Source: Neodontobutis hainanensis
Taxonomy: Eukaryota > Chordata > Actinopteri > Gobiiformes > Odontobutidae
Direction of reading: 5' to 3'
NCBI GenBank assembly: GCA_024349245.1
Contig: JALDNG010000024.1
Location: forward strand, 8,102,001-8,166,000
Length of the DNA stretch: 64,000 nucleotides
In this document: one piece after another, positions 35,731 to 49,394 of the stretch
How positions within the stretch are numbered: position 1 is the first letter of the stretch
Layout: each line of letters starts with the position of its first letter
The notes under the pieces: generated by a model
Told to the model about the DNA's origin: nothing
Databases searched by the model: none
What the model saw: the letters and a program-made list of their open reading frames with translations, nothing else
Position numbers and translations under genes: made by a program

Positions 35731-38700
35731 CTAGCTCCAATTGGATGCAGCCTCCTTTTCCTAGGGAATGAGGAAGAACATTGTAACATGAAAAGTAAAT
35801 GTATTTGACCAGTTGTTAATGCATATGTATGAAGACAAAAAATAGTTTTACCTTGGTTAAAGACTGTATTTCATTTTGCAGACAGCTGATTTCTCTTCTG
35901 AGGTACTGCACTTCATTCTCTTTTGCTCTTAGTAGCATCTGAAACATTTATTTGCACACAACTTTTAAACACATTTGATTGGTGTAGATACTGTTAATCA
36001 GCACTAGATGGCAGTATTTGGTACAATTAGTTAAACATTAGTTAAAGAAGAGGTCAAAATAATACAATCGTTATCAGAAATGCAAGCCAAGACATGGAGT
36101 AGAAGTGTTCTTCTGCAACTTGTATCACGAAGATGAGCCTTGAATTCTGTTGCACATTTGTTAGACACGTTTTGTGACTTTATTGTAAATTTTATGAATT
36201 TATCCTTTAACATAAATCTTGTTAATCCAGGATCACTAAATGAAAATATGGTTACACCAACACATTTACAAGGGACCAACAGTTAATATACAAGTGGAAA
36301 TGGTATTAGTTCGTTTATTACTTATTGATACCTCAATATGTGATGTGGACTGTTCAGTGTTGCCAAGAGACTCCATGTCTGACTTCTGGCCTGTGATAAA
36401 ATAACGCATCCGACTAAACTCTTCTGCTAGCCTGGCTTTTAGCTCCTATAAACACAAATGTTTAAGTATTATATAGTGGTATGCTATGCATAATAAAATT
36501 TTCTATTTCTGATCTTGCAAAATTACGTAGCTGTCAGAAAATTAAAAATCAAAACCTGGTTCTCTCTTCTTAGTTGCTCCAGCTCTTTCTCCGTGTGTTC
36601 AAGCTCAGTGCTTCTGCTTTTGCTACTGTTTTCAGTGTGGCTCAGCTCCAGGCCCTTTTGGGAATAGTGCTCTGATAGTACATCTAACCCACCGTGCAAG
36701 GGTCTAACACACAAAAACAAGCAAGTATATTCAAATGTTGGGGTTATTGTTAGACTGTCTCAGGATCACATTATCATGTGTAGGTGTTCATATAGTAGGC
36801 TTTACACTTTGGGTATTGGAGCAGCATCTCCAGCCGATTCCTTGGCCCTTTTTACGGCTTTTTCCATTTCCTGCTTGTGTGCTGCCTTCAATGCCTCCAT
36901 AACTTAAATAAATACCATTTTATTAAAAAGTTTGGTTTAAAATACAATCTCTAAAATGCATTAAATAAAGTTAACATTAGTTTAATTTGTGGAGTGGAAC
37001 ATGTCACTTAAGTAAAACAGATTTACTCACTAAAAATACTTTATGTGTCATAAACCCACTGGCCCAGTAGTTAAATAGCACCTTTAGCAGCTGCCTGACT
37101 TTCTTCCTTAAGCATCCTGTCTCTCTGTTCCTTCAGCTCTCTGGTGTCTTTGTCATGTTTCTCTTGCAGCTCCTGCAGTTCTTTTTGATGAGTTGCTATT
37201 ATAGCTTCCAGTGTGGCCCTGCAAGGGGCCCCGGGGCCACATGGACTGTATACTTCTATTCCCAAGGCTGAATGTTCCTTTTTAATGCTCTCCACTTGTT
37301 TTCGAAGGGAGATTGCCTGGAAAATGAGTTAAAACAGAGTAAGATGGAGAAGGTAAGAGCAAAAATAAGTAATTTCCTGAGGATTTTGGAAAAATGTCAT
37401 TTAAATTTATCCAAGCAATAGGGCTATTCTTACCTCCCTTTGAAGGGCTTCAGCTGTATTTGATTGAATATTATGAGCACCATTAATTATTGGAAAAGCA
37501 ACTTTTGAACTTTGTTTATCAGGTTCTAGAGCACTCACAGATTCTTCAGCCTCTTCGTGGCCAAACTGAAAGTTTTGTGATCTATCAAGACAGACAGGAG
37601 CTTGTTGTGCATTTGAATAGGTTTGGGTTCCAATTAGAGACTGTGCAGTCATCTCCCTAAATGACAATCTTTCAAATTCTGTCCATTTCCTGTTGACCTC
37701 TGAGTCTATGGTATCAATTACAGGAATAGGTACACTCCCCCTTTTCAGCTCCATGGAGTCCCACCTGCTGCAAATTTCATTAAAGGATAGTCCCTCCTCA
37801 AACCACTTATTCCTCTCTTCCAATCGTTTTGCTTGCTCCCGATCCCAACCCTCTCCTTCTTCTCTCTGAGTGACTGGAGATAGATCCAGATCCCTGTCTA
37901 CAGCCTGATGGGAGTTTGCTGCAGTAAGTTCATGCCTGGAGTCCGTGCCTGTGAACCGAGCAGAGGGTTGGCATGGCGACAGTCTCTGGGAAAGGAGGTT
38001 CGTTTTCTCTCTACCAGCATCTGATTGGCTAAGGTTAGAATGAAGAAATGAGAGATGGGTAGTGTTACACATCAGTAGAAATATGATAGAGTGGGTTTAC
38101 TACAGATAGACCACCCAGCCACATTGTCTGCATTTTAGTTAGGTGATCAGAAAAGTACTGAACTGTAATAGTTTTATGACACATACAAAATGTTACTGGT
38201 GTTCACATGATGACAATATGACAGAAAAATAATGAAATTACATTACAAATTTCTCTTTCTGGAGAGGGACACCAGGAAAATAATGTATTCTTGTTTTAAA
38301 TGACAAGTGACTCATCCGGGTCATGTTAGAGGCTTTATTTTATGGTTCACAACATGTATGATGTTGGCTGGCAGAAGAAAATACGACTCACTGTGTCTTG
38401 TTCTGGATCGCCTGCTTTAGTAACTTAACCCAGTTCCGCCGTATTCTGGAGGTCATAGCAGAGAGAGTGAACACTGCTTCCTTTGTCTAGAGGAGATCAA
38501 AAGACAGAGCCAAGATATTCACACTGTTAAACAGGAAGCAGCCAAACATGTAATTGAGTGACTATCCATCGGTCTGTCCTGTGCCTTGTGTGCAAAACAG
38601 AAAGTACAGTAAATACATACTTGTAACTGGAACCCGTAGTTCTTTCCTACGTCACAGTCTGACACATCCAAGCACGATCTCAGGTCAATTTCACCATCCA

Positions 38701-41700
38701 GATCATCAGACTGCACCAAATCAAAAAAGAAGTCAACAGCTTCAACATTTCCATTTCATTTATAATAAAAGTATTGTATCAGGCCAAAATAACTAATATA
38801 TTTAAAGTATAGTTTTACCTCCTCAGCTTCGGAGTCTCTGTAGTATCTCATAGAAGTATTTCCTAAAACAAACCAGTGTTTCCTCCACTAAACAATAAAA
38901 AAAGCAAATCTTAACTGAACGCTGCATCAGTAATATAATGTAATCTAATGTAATGTAATGTAATATTGAGAAAGATTATTTACTAATGTGTAAATGTTTA
39001 TGGCTTGTAATTATTATTGAAATAAGTCCTTTACCTTTCCATGCTCATCCAGTATGGATATCCATCCCTTCTGGTGAAAACATCTAAAATTAGAGCATTA
39101 AGAAGCGTATTTGAAATACACAATTTGTGGTTTTACAATTCAGTGTGAAGTAGGAAATGTATGTAATTGAAAGAAATGCTATTAGTTATGTTTTGTTGTT
39201 AAAAACGGGGATGCACTAAAAATTAAAATTGATTGAAAATATTTCAACAATGACATATATTGTAAATATGGTTATTCAAAGTGGCAGAAACAAGAAAAAA
39301 AGGAAATTCTAGGAGAAAAACATCACTCATCACTCACCGTGGTTATATAATTATGTCCCGAGTAGAATGAAATAAATAAAATGTAGGGCAATTAGTGATT
39401 ATGTAAAAAAAGAAGGTCACAAATGCAATAAAAACATTACTCTCTTAACTTTGTGAATATACAAATATCTTTGAAATGTTTGTTTCTTGTTTAAAAAAAC
39501 AAAACTTTGTTGTTATGCTGTTGCATCTATTTCTCTGCAAAGTTTTATTATATCCCTAAATCTTGGGTTGGCTCAGCAGTTTCAGGCATGATGCTGGGGC
39601 GCTGAGACTGCAAGGTACTTTAGCTCAAATCGTCCTTGCACCTATTCATAGAGAAGATAAATAGAATGAACATGCCCTAAAACAGTCTCCCAGATAATGG
39701 CTTTTACTGCAAGGTGCTACTGAGAAGGTGTGCATGAGGTAAGACTGCTTAACTAAATACCAGTGAGCTACTTTATGAGGATATTGTGAGTGTATGAATG
39801 TCCTACTTTCTTTTAAATATACAACACTTACACATGCAGAAGGCTGAGAGTCAGGCTCACCTGTGTTTGTGGATCTTCAAGTGGAGCACGCTGTCTTGCC
39901 TTTGAAGATCTGTGTTTAGCACTTTGATTATCGGAGCTCTTGAGTCAATGAAAAGACTGGCTCATAACTTTTTTTTTTACACGATGGTGATGATTCAATA
40001 AACTGTATCTTCTCTCATTATAGCATCTCACCTGTGAATGAATGGATGCAATTGACTGCCGTCTAGAGGATCGTCCATTCTCTGAGTCACGGCATTTCTC
40101 TCGTCTGTCTCTTCCCCTTTCTCGAATTCTCCCTCTATCATCAGGCTCAAGTCTTGAATTGTAAATATCTATTTCATCTTGGTACCTTTAGACCAAATAC
40201 CAAGGACAATTAAATTAAGTGTAGTGCGTTCTCACTATATCTGACATTCATAATATTGAAAGAACAACAGTTTAAAATGTCCCCTTTTACTTGTTATACC
40301 CCATTGTATGTTATACACTATACACTTTATACAATATCTCTTAAGAATGGCATTATTCACCTATGATTCCTGGGCCTCTGATTTCTGCAGGGACTGGGAC
40401 TCTGGTTCCTCCTCCTCAGTCCCTCAAATTCTTCTTCTGGTTCCAGTTGAATCTTTGGAATATCAGCCAGCTCTATGTAGTCATCGATGGTCATTCCCAC
40501 CTAAGATACAAACAAAATTGGAATTATGACAACAGTTTGTGACATAGTATAGTACACGTTCAGTCAACGTCCTACCTCTTCCACTACTTCTGAAATCTTC
40601 TTAGGTTCCGAAATCAGTAGGGCATCCATTCCCCGCCTCCCACTGCTCCGGCTTCTGTCACTAAATAACTGATTCCTGTCGGGAGAGCCTGTGGCTGTAA
40701 CATGTGATACAGGACCTCCAAGCATGTAAGAGTCTGCATTGCACATCGATGTTAAAGAGCCCCGTGATGCAGGGTTGCTGAGTAGAGAGTGTGAAGATCC
40801 CTGCCACGACCCTTGTGAGCCTCTGGATCCAGACTCCTTTTGTGTGGTATTACTATGTGTACCATAGCCGTTCCTGGATGGTGACACTTCCCGGCTGTTA
40901 CGAGTGTGAGTGTGGACCGCACTGTTGATGGCTGTTCTGGACACAGGCGACGGATGAGAGCCCTCATATGACATTTGCTGAAGGGACGGGGAGCTTCGGT
41001 GTGAGATGGACTCCAGGTTCTTGTAGAGTTTCTCAGAGTCCAGACTGTGTTTGTGGGAGGATAGTGAAGGACGCCTTGACTCTTTGTGTGCACTATAGTC
41101 ACCATTCTGCAAATGATATGAGTCTGGCCGTTTGTGTGAAGGAGTGGCAGACCGAGAGACAGAGGGCCTTCTGCGTGATGGACTAGAGTAGCGTGATGAA
41201 TGTCTGGAGGGAGCATGAGATGGAAGTTGTGAGGGGACACAAGACCGTGACTGACTCCTCGAGAGGGAACTCCCTCTCTGGTTACCCAAAGAAGATTCTG
41301 CTAATTTGTGACGTTCTGGGCTCACAGAGCTGTGACGTGTTGGAGAATTTCTCTCTGAATCAATTCCCCGTCTAAAGTTTGAGTGGTATGTGTATCTTTG
41401 AGGGGATTCGCTTCTCCAACTATCTTGAATGTATGTTTCTGGGTTCCTTCTTTGTGAAGGCACACCAAGGTTAACAGTCCTATAGGGGACACAGGCTTTG
41501 GGCTCTGGGACATAGTTAGTGGGAAGGGGATGTCCTCTTTCAAAGTAACGATATGCTCTTTTAATATTTTCCTCAGTCTGCTGCTCACTGTTACCTCTTC
41601 TGTCTGGAGAAAAGAAGCCACTCTCTTGTTCACGGTTTCCTCTGGACTCTGAAAAAATTATTCATCAATTAAAACATCATAGATTAGAACAATAAATAGC

Positions 41701-44214
41701 ATTTTATCTCCAAATCTTTGAACCAATGCGAAAAACAAACAAAAAACACAACCTTAACAATTAGATGGGAAACATCAATATAATCAATACTGTAATTAAT
41801 AATATGTTTCAGCTGGTAACAAGCTATTTAGAGCAAACGTGCACTGAGTAGCTATATTGGAAGATTTAAGAAATGTACTGTATAATGTGAATTTACAGCT
41901 TATCCTATCCTATCCTTATGTAAAAGCTGACAACAAGGTGTTTCTGACCTGAGGGCCGACGAGACATATCTCTGCCTCTTCTCTCATCCATCCAAGAGCT
42001 CTCCGCACTGCGATGGGGAGAAGAGTCCAACCGGGTCATATCTTTCTGGGCCTCAAGGCTCCTCTCTGGGCTTAGGGAACTACTCCTCGCTGGACAGTCC
42101 CAAGAAACTGGAGAGCTGTCAAAATATATGTACGTATGTAGTCGTTTAAAATGAACAAAACAGAAATAATACAAAATAAAAATTGTATGAACAAATAGAT
42201 TCTTTATTTTTCTTCAAAACCAATAAAAACTTGACTAAAAAGAAGAGTATAATACACAATAGCTGTCACCTGAGAAATGCTGCTTCACTGAGAGAAGTGA
42301 TACAACACATCACCTCTATGTTTAATGGCCCTTTCAAATAATGCACCATGGGTAACTTTATTTAGTATAAATAAAGTGGGTTTCTAGGACACTAAGCTCT
42401 TGCTCTTTGTTAGATTTGTGCATTGTGCAATAACGCAAATGAGACTGCAAAAAAATCTAGAGATTTATCAAGTAACATTAATTCATAAATTTGCAAATAA
42501 TTAAATACTTATCAAGATAATGCTCACAGTTGACATTTAATGACATTTCTGTTAGAAAAGTCCTGAATCAAACTTGCACTTATTCAAAACGTAAAGATTG
42601 TAAAAATCATGCTTCTGCAAACACTCACCTGGATTGTATGTCAGTATCACAGATATTAGGTTCCCACTCAGGACTCAGACTATGGACCAGACTCCAGTCA
42701 TAGGTCCAGCCGCTGATGTCATCACTACTGCCACTTGTGGTCACCTCAGAAAGGTCACAGTTATCATCATCGGCCTCCTGGTTCAAATCACATAAACAAT
42801 ACCGTTTGACACGGGACAGGATTATTTTACAATGCCTCTTAAGTATAAACGTACAATAGGACTTGCTCTTGCTCTGAAGGTAATGTTGTAGAATTAAATT
42901 TTGAAACTTTATAATTGACCAAGGTTTTGACATAATTAAGGATGGCACACAGATGTGTTTTTTATGTTACACAACACAGCTAAATAATGATGTGTTATTT
43001 GTGCCTTTTTGGCAATCCAACTGGACCACCTAACACATGCATTTGAATAAATAGACCCCAAAAGCATTATATGGAGACAAATAATGCTATACATCCAAAC
43101 AATATTTTAAAATTGCACTTACTAATTTCTTACATTGAAGCAAATCTTCAGCCAATGCTTTCTTCAACTATTCCTTCTTCTGCTTGTCCTGCTCAGCCAG
43201 TGCATCTAGACTGCACAGGACGTAACTCAAGCTAGTCTCTGGTCATGCTCATCATTATTTCATTGCTCCAGTGCTTTTGCATTACCAGAACCGCCCACTC
43301 AATTCTTTTTCCTTATGTTTATCTTGATCCCTTCTTCAATTCTCACTCTCATTACCAGACAGCAGACAAAGAAGTTTCATCTTTTGTCATGACACAAATG
43401 AACAATTTTAATTATCACAGCACAAATCTAGTTAGCGATAATCTTGGGATAAAATATAAATATATATTTCCAATGCAGTTTATCTTAAATGGGCCTGTAT
43501 TGTGTGAGGGTATGTGTTTGCAAGTGTCATACGACTGTATCAGGTTGCAACGTATTCCCCAAGGATTGTAAGGGGCTTTCATTAATTAATGACACTGAAT
43601 GAAATGCCACTTGTCATTTTATCCATATCCCACCTCCAGAGTAATTTCACTTGATGATGATGATTGGGTAAAAGCCGTCATCAGTAGCTCCAGCTTATTC
43701 ACCTCAGACAAGAATACACATAAATGCTATTGTCTAAAACTCAAAAAATGTGAAAAAAAATATTTTTCATATTTTATACTACTCTGAAGGATGAATGTGT
43801 ATGTGGAGACAACACCACACAGAACTCACCTGAACTCACCAAACAACTAGATAAAGTGCTGAATTGTGCTTTTAATGGCCTATTGTAATGTAACTAACTA
43901 GTTAACAGTTGCATACATAGGTCATTTTACAATGTTATTGCTTAAATGCAGCCCAATGGAAACCCTATTAGCTTAAATAGTGGCTTCACTTTGTGCACTT
44001 AGAACAATCATTTACCTGATTCATTCTTACAAAGCCCTTTGCTTTCCTCGCTGTGGCTAAATACCTTTTCTTTTGTGTCCTCCCGTGTGTCTACATCTGC
44101 TGTGCTGGTGGACAAGTGCATGTGGTCAGGCCGCAGACAGGCACCGCACCTGGAGGGGTCAAAGGTGTTGGGCTGGAAACGGCGGCAGTACAAGTCCACA
44201 GTAGGGGGCTCCAT
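35731..44214 (-). CDS. triobp: TRIO and F-actin-binding protein (TRIOBP/Tara)
   Basis: Actin-bundling protein of hair-cell rootlets and adherens junctions. Minus-strand exons: 44214-44016, 42777-42629, 42115-41949, 41648-40576, 40500-40361, 40185-40032, 39938-39861, 39083-39035, 38887-38819, 38710-38621, 38486-38392, 38028-37434, 37316-37082, 36902-36806, 36703-36556, 36445-36332, 35938-35852 and 35760-35731. The first exon encodes a Cys motif (FDPSRCGACLRPDHMH) that resembles the start of long human TRIOBP. The 1073-bp exon is Ser/Arg/His-rich, like the repeat region. The PH domain starts KGWISILDEHGK, runs through RKHWFVLGNTSMRYYRDSEA and DLDGEIDLRSC, and ends at RRNWVKLL. Coiled coils follow. 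Phase does not match between exon 1 and the next, nor before the 39083 exon, so two exons were missed. The last exon stops early (see findings). An in-frame ATG also lies at 44229. Confidence 0.88.
43120..43235 (-). pseudogene. Protein-like relic with an in-frame stop
   Basis: In a triobp intron, one minus-strand frame reads LDALAEQDKQKKE, stop, LKKALAEDLLQCKK. That is heptad-like and unlike neighbouring intron DNA. No parent gene recognised; it could be a processed-pseudogene fragment or a decayed exon. Confidence 0.35.
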
Positions 44215-44229
44215 TTTAATCCTACACAT

Positions 44230-47200
44230 CCTTCTCCATCATCTGCAATAAGGTTAAGCACTAGAATATCATTTGATTGACGGGCCACCTCGATATTTAC
44301 TGTGCTGTTATATTTCCCAGAAGACTTTTGGTTAATTTACATAATAACAACATCTTTAATATCGGTGATAGCAGATTAAAGGCTATCTCTGTGGATATAT
44401 GAAAAGAAGAATTAAAGTAATAGTATAACAGGCTTTGAAATGAGGTAATCATTGTTATTATATTTAGAGCACAATGACTCATGGATTCATGTCACTTTAA
44501 AGTTTATGTCCACAGCTACTCAAATGTCCCACTGAAACGTACACCTCTCACTTCATAAGATACCTTTACACCTCTAAGAAAAGAATGGCCATGTTATAGA
44601 TAACCATTACACAGCAGGAAGCCTGCAGCAACAAGTATCCATGTCAAAGATCACATATTTAAATGCAGAACAATCTACCTTAGTATCTGCTCCAAATTAT
44701 CCATTTCCTTTGGAAGAAATTCACAGACAGTGCCATTTTATTTCCTAGAAAGAGTCCACCATTAAGACCTCATTGTGTTTAATAGAATGACTGGAAATGT
44801 CCAAATGGGACCAGGCTGTCAATAGAGGCTGGGGTCTTTCACAGAAAACAAACATTCATTGGTTCTCACATGGAGCCATTATGGTGACTCTGTCCTATCA
44901 AGTATCATTGTCTTTAGAAAGGGAAATGCAGTGCTGACTCCTCTTGACAGGTGTCTTATGGGCAGTGAGTAAGTTTTAACAGATGGTAACTGAGAGAAGA
45001 AATTTAACAACAGCACGAGGATTTGAACTGTTATTATGAAGTAAAAAAAAAAATAAAATAAGGCAAACTGATTGTAACATACTAACCGTTACTTCCAAAG
45101 CACGGACTGCTTCTGTAGTGTCTTTACAGGACTAATGTTTTAGTGTCACTAGTAATCTTGTATCTACTTCATATGTGCTCTTTAGTCAACATTTTAACAC
45201 ACAAAATAAAACTGGGTGATTTTAAAATGCTACCTCAGCAGCAAACCTTTGTAAGTGATGTCTCAAAGATTATGTCCAATAGGTAATGGTGTGGGGATAG
45301 CTCGAGGGATTCTTTTCTCCATCCCAACAGTGCAGTATGTCCGTTGGAGCAAACACCGGTGGACACAGTTCAACACTCTCTTTCTCCTCTGCTTGTTGCC
45401 TCATCTCCACGCGAATCCCAGTGCACTTTTTCAAACTGAGTGGTCAGACCCGAGTGCTCAGGCCTAGTTTACTGTGCGTTTAATTTGGGACATGTCTAAA
45501 GCTTGTGATGATTAATTGCTTTGATAGAAACACTTTTTAACACTTCCAAATGAATCCCTAACACTCAGGTATAATTATACTGTTTTAGCCAAATGACAAT
45601 TAAGGTATTTTTGTCCTGTGCTGTGTGTGTCACATGCATTGAACCACTCTCGCAGTTGCTAAAATTAGCCTGTATCCATGGAATTGCAGATAGAAAAGTG
45701 AAGGTTAGCAATAAAAAGTTTAGTTGGTTGCTTTTGCACTGGAGATAAACAATCTACAGGTGTTATTGCTTTCTCACGGTTAGTACATTCATAACTTGAT
45801 TCATTGATGACGAGATGGTAAAGTCAATTGGCATAGAGGTCAGTTATTGATCCAACCCTCCAAACCCTCATGCCTCTGACCCTTCTGCCAGATGTATAAA
45901 CCCTCACATTTGTATAAGTCTTATTTTCTTTTTGATGTACCGGTATTTATCATCTCATCTCCACAAATGGGAGAGTGTAAATGCCCTCTGCTTAGGACTG
46001 CTTGCCCCTCCCCCCGCCCTTCTCGGCCTGCTTTCCTAAAAACACATTGACCTGGATCTGCTGTCAAAGTGAGAACGGACTTGGCAGAAGTTTCCAGTGA
46101 ACCGGGGAGTTATCAGTGGGGCTAGAGAGACTTTCAGAAGCCATAGCTTACATCATCTGCTTATTAAATCAAAATTGCACTTAAGTTATGGGGACACTGA
46201 GGAGAACGTATGGTTGGGATTTCTGTCGATATGTTATTAAAAGTTGTGTGTGTTAAAATATTTTGCCCTAAAACTGATTGATAAATGCCACACATGTGGC
46301 TAAAATGTAGTTGTGCTAACAGTGTCCTCACTATTGCCTCAAACTGTTACTGTGCTGTACTGTTAGTAACATGCACTGATTTTAAACTCCACATTACACA
46401 TTTGCTATTTTGATAAACTAGAAAAAAACATCTCTACATGAATCATCAAACTGCTACATTTATTAAACCCATGAGGCAGCTCTAGTCTAATTTAGATCTA
46501 TTCCATTTATTCCTTGGACTTGAGTTACTTTCAGCCCACTCATTTGCCATGTGAGCCCATTTATTTCAGGCTCGCCTCTGACCCACATGGGCCCACTCTG
46601 CTCAGTGTGCACACTCTGGACAAGCACCCAACTACACAGGCCAGCACCCACTTGTTGTCTCATTGTACTATGGCAATGAGGGGCTTTTTAAATTCTGTGT
46701 GGAGCTAACTCAACACAGTATTGTTCACGGTACACTGAAAAAATGGTCAAAATCAGGTTTCCTTGGAAACTAAAAAGTGGTGTCTCTGGCAATAAGGGCT
46801 GAAATGAGAAACAATAAAAAGTGTTCAGGAGGCAGCCATATGACCAGACACTCACAGCTCTTATGACTAGACATGGTTTGTCCAGGTAGTCCATGCTCTC
46901 ATCTGTTGTTGATCTGGGTTGTTGCAATTCGAGATGAATGCTTATCAAACAAGATACATTTTATGTAAAATTTACAAAATGTCATGAAAAAATCTTTGAC
47001 TTCTTATAGATTAAAGGCTCTATTATTTATGTAACACACAACAGCTTCAACTTGATCTCATGAGATGGCTTGTATGCATGTAAAAAATTCTTAATAAAGC
47101 AGTTTGCCAGGTTTTGTGTAAAAAAAAGCATGCATAATAACATAGACTTGTGAATTCAGTGTTTAAATAAAATAAAATCTTTCAAATTCAACAGTACCAA

Positions 47201-47480
47201 ACCGTACAAAGTGTAATAGAGGTATTCATAAATTAGTTTAAATTTGGAAGAAGTGAATGATTGTAAGTGAGAATAATTGTAAAAAATAGTGGTAGGAACT
47301 AAAGGAAGGGAATAAAACTCACTGCCAGGGCTGCTAGAAGTCATGATAGGACAAGGTATGAAGACTCTAGGTCCATACAGAAGATAAAAGAATCATTAGC
47401 CTGTTATGTCACTATATAAATGGATTATTTGAAGTTAATTGTTGTTCAAGTCTTGTCTGAGTGGGCTCCATTTAAACAAT
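44230..47480. other. Intergenic region between triobp and kcnj4
   Basis: Divergent neighbours, so both promoters may lie here or close by. No gene, RNA or clear repeat was recognised; scattered small reading frames lack support. Confidence 0.4.
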
Positions 47481-47805
47481 CATACAATCCCCTCCACACT
47501 GAGGAGAAACAATGGCATATTCTCTAAATAGGAACATCATCAGAGCTCTCCCTCTCTCGCTTACACATACATTGTGCGTTTGTGTCTCTCCCACTCAAGC
47601 AGAGCAGGCCAGACGCACAGCTGAGGCAGGAGCGACTCCCTCCAGCACCATGCAGCTCACAGTGGAGTTATGTGCAAGTCGCTGCCATGCAATTCCTAAG
47701 TGCGGAGAAGAGTGAAAAATGAGGACGCATAATCAGTGAAACTACGCAACAGTTTTTTTCTGAGGATGTTACTTTACATGAGAGTCAGTCTGCAGTTACA
47801 CACAG
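47480..47805 (+). other. kcnj4: Possible 5' noncoding exon of kcnj4
   Basis: Ends in a strong donor (cacag, then gtgagtc, exon end at 47805). Kir2 genes usually have an upstream noncoding exon and a long 5' intron. No acceptor directly before the start codon was confirmed, so the link to kcnj4 is inference. Confidence 0.35.
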
Positions 47806-49066
47806 GTGAGTCTTGTGTTTTATTTACAATAAACATATTACCTTCTAAATCTAAGCAGCATTTGCACTTTTAATTTAAATAAAAAAAGTGTATTTTTTTT
47901 TTTTTACGATAATATTGTACAAATGTGATCGCTCCTTCCACCGAGGCACTTACTGAGAAAGCTCAATATGTACTTTAAATATGGAAAAGGAGAAAGAAAA
48001 AAGAAAAAAATCATTTTAAAGGCACCTGCTCCCCTCTGTTGTCAATTATGCTCGCAGGCTTTTGGATTGATTTTCAGCACTGGACAGCTCCTGTGTGCCT
48101 CATTTAAAATGAACCCACGTCACAGGCCTAGTGTCCAAACTGCCCCGTCATAACTTCAGTTTACTGGGTTTGAACAATCAATCTAATGATGACATGGAAA
48201 CTGTTGGAGATTGTACAGTATATTGATGTTAAACAAAATCCATGCTCATAACTTGGTGTTTGGTAAACGCCTACATTTCGTCTCAAACTGAACTCTTGCC
48301 TTGATATCCCTATTTTTGCAACTATGTAGGTTTGAAACTTTGCCAACTCCCTTGGGGTGTGGGCTTGTTTCATAAAATAAACTTTGTTGTAAAGACAAGC
48401 AGCTTCTATGGCCTCCATCCAATAATAACTTTGAAACATTTGTTCTGGGACAAGTTTAGATTAGGTTTTGTGATGGTTTTGTACAAGGGCAAATCCTTCA
48501 CTTTTGTGTAAATGTCAATACACATGGTAGTGACATCCTCTGATGTTATAATCTCTTTATAATAATCTGCGTCTGCATCCCTGCACACCTCTTCCCTTCT
48601 CCATAATTTCTTAATCTTGTTTCTCAGACATTTTTGTTTATTTTTCTCTCTCTTTAATGCTTTTGTTTTCTTTCTAATATCAGATCTCAGATTACACTAG
48701 AGGTCTTAAGCCAGGTCACACAGTAACCCCTGTCCACCTTTCATATTGTTTGGATTGGAGGGATTACAGGCCATGGTAATCTTGTATTTGTCAGGGGTCC
48801 CTTCATTTTTTTCTGCATGAGATTATGGTGTAATATATGTCACTTCTCTGACGTACTTGAACACATTCGTTTTCTCTCTGATACACCAGCTTGTCCACTG
48901 TTGTATGAAACCCCAATAATGTGCGGACAAATCATTTGTTGAGTTCTCCTGTGACTGGAAACAAAATGCATGGCAGAAATGTTTTTATCCATTCTCTAAT
49001 GAATACCACAGGAATACATGTACATTTGTTGATACCTTTTTTTACAGCAAGTGTTAATTAACTTGC

Positions 49067-49124
49067 CAAGATGCACAAACAATGTGAAAAAAAATTGTAG
49101 GCCACACATTGTTTGTGCATCTTG
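49067..49124. repeat. Perfect 20-bp inverted repeat with 18-base loop
   Basis: Left arm 49067-49086 (CAAGATGCACAAACAATGTG) is exactly complementary to right arm 49105-49124. The loop is A-rich. The arms would form an uninterrupted 20-bp hairpin in RNA or a cruciform in DNA. It is most likely a MITE remnant or palindromic transposon end. Confidence 0.9.
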
Positions 49125-49312
49125 ACAGATCTATAAACACTGGCCCCAAATTCAGATTAATGGTGATTAAAAACTAACTTAGTTCTCTATCATTTTTATG
49201 TTGTGTTCCTTGTTAATATGACCTTCCCAAGCTGACATACCTGTGTGACCCAAAATATTGGCTGGCCAACATCTGGAAACAGAGCACACAAGAACATAAC
49301 ATTCATTGGAAT

Positions 49313-49379
49313 GTGTGCGTGCGTGCGTGTGTGTGTGTGCGTGTGTGTTTGTGTGTGTGCGTGTGTGTTTGTGTGTTTG
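49313..49379 (+). repeat. (GT)n microsatellite
   Basis: Imperfect GT/GC dinucleotide run just upstream of a SINE. Confidence 0.9.
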
Positions 49380-49394
49380 CTGACATACAGGGAA

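Noticed and set aside
39540..39610. Possible triobp exon with good acceptor (reads PSIMPETAEPTQDLGI)
   Set aside because: No donor occurs before the stop codon, so it cannot be an internal exon.
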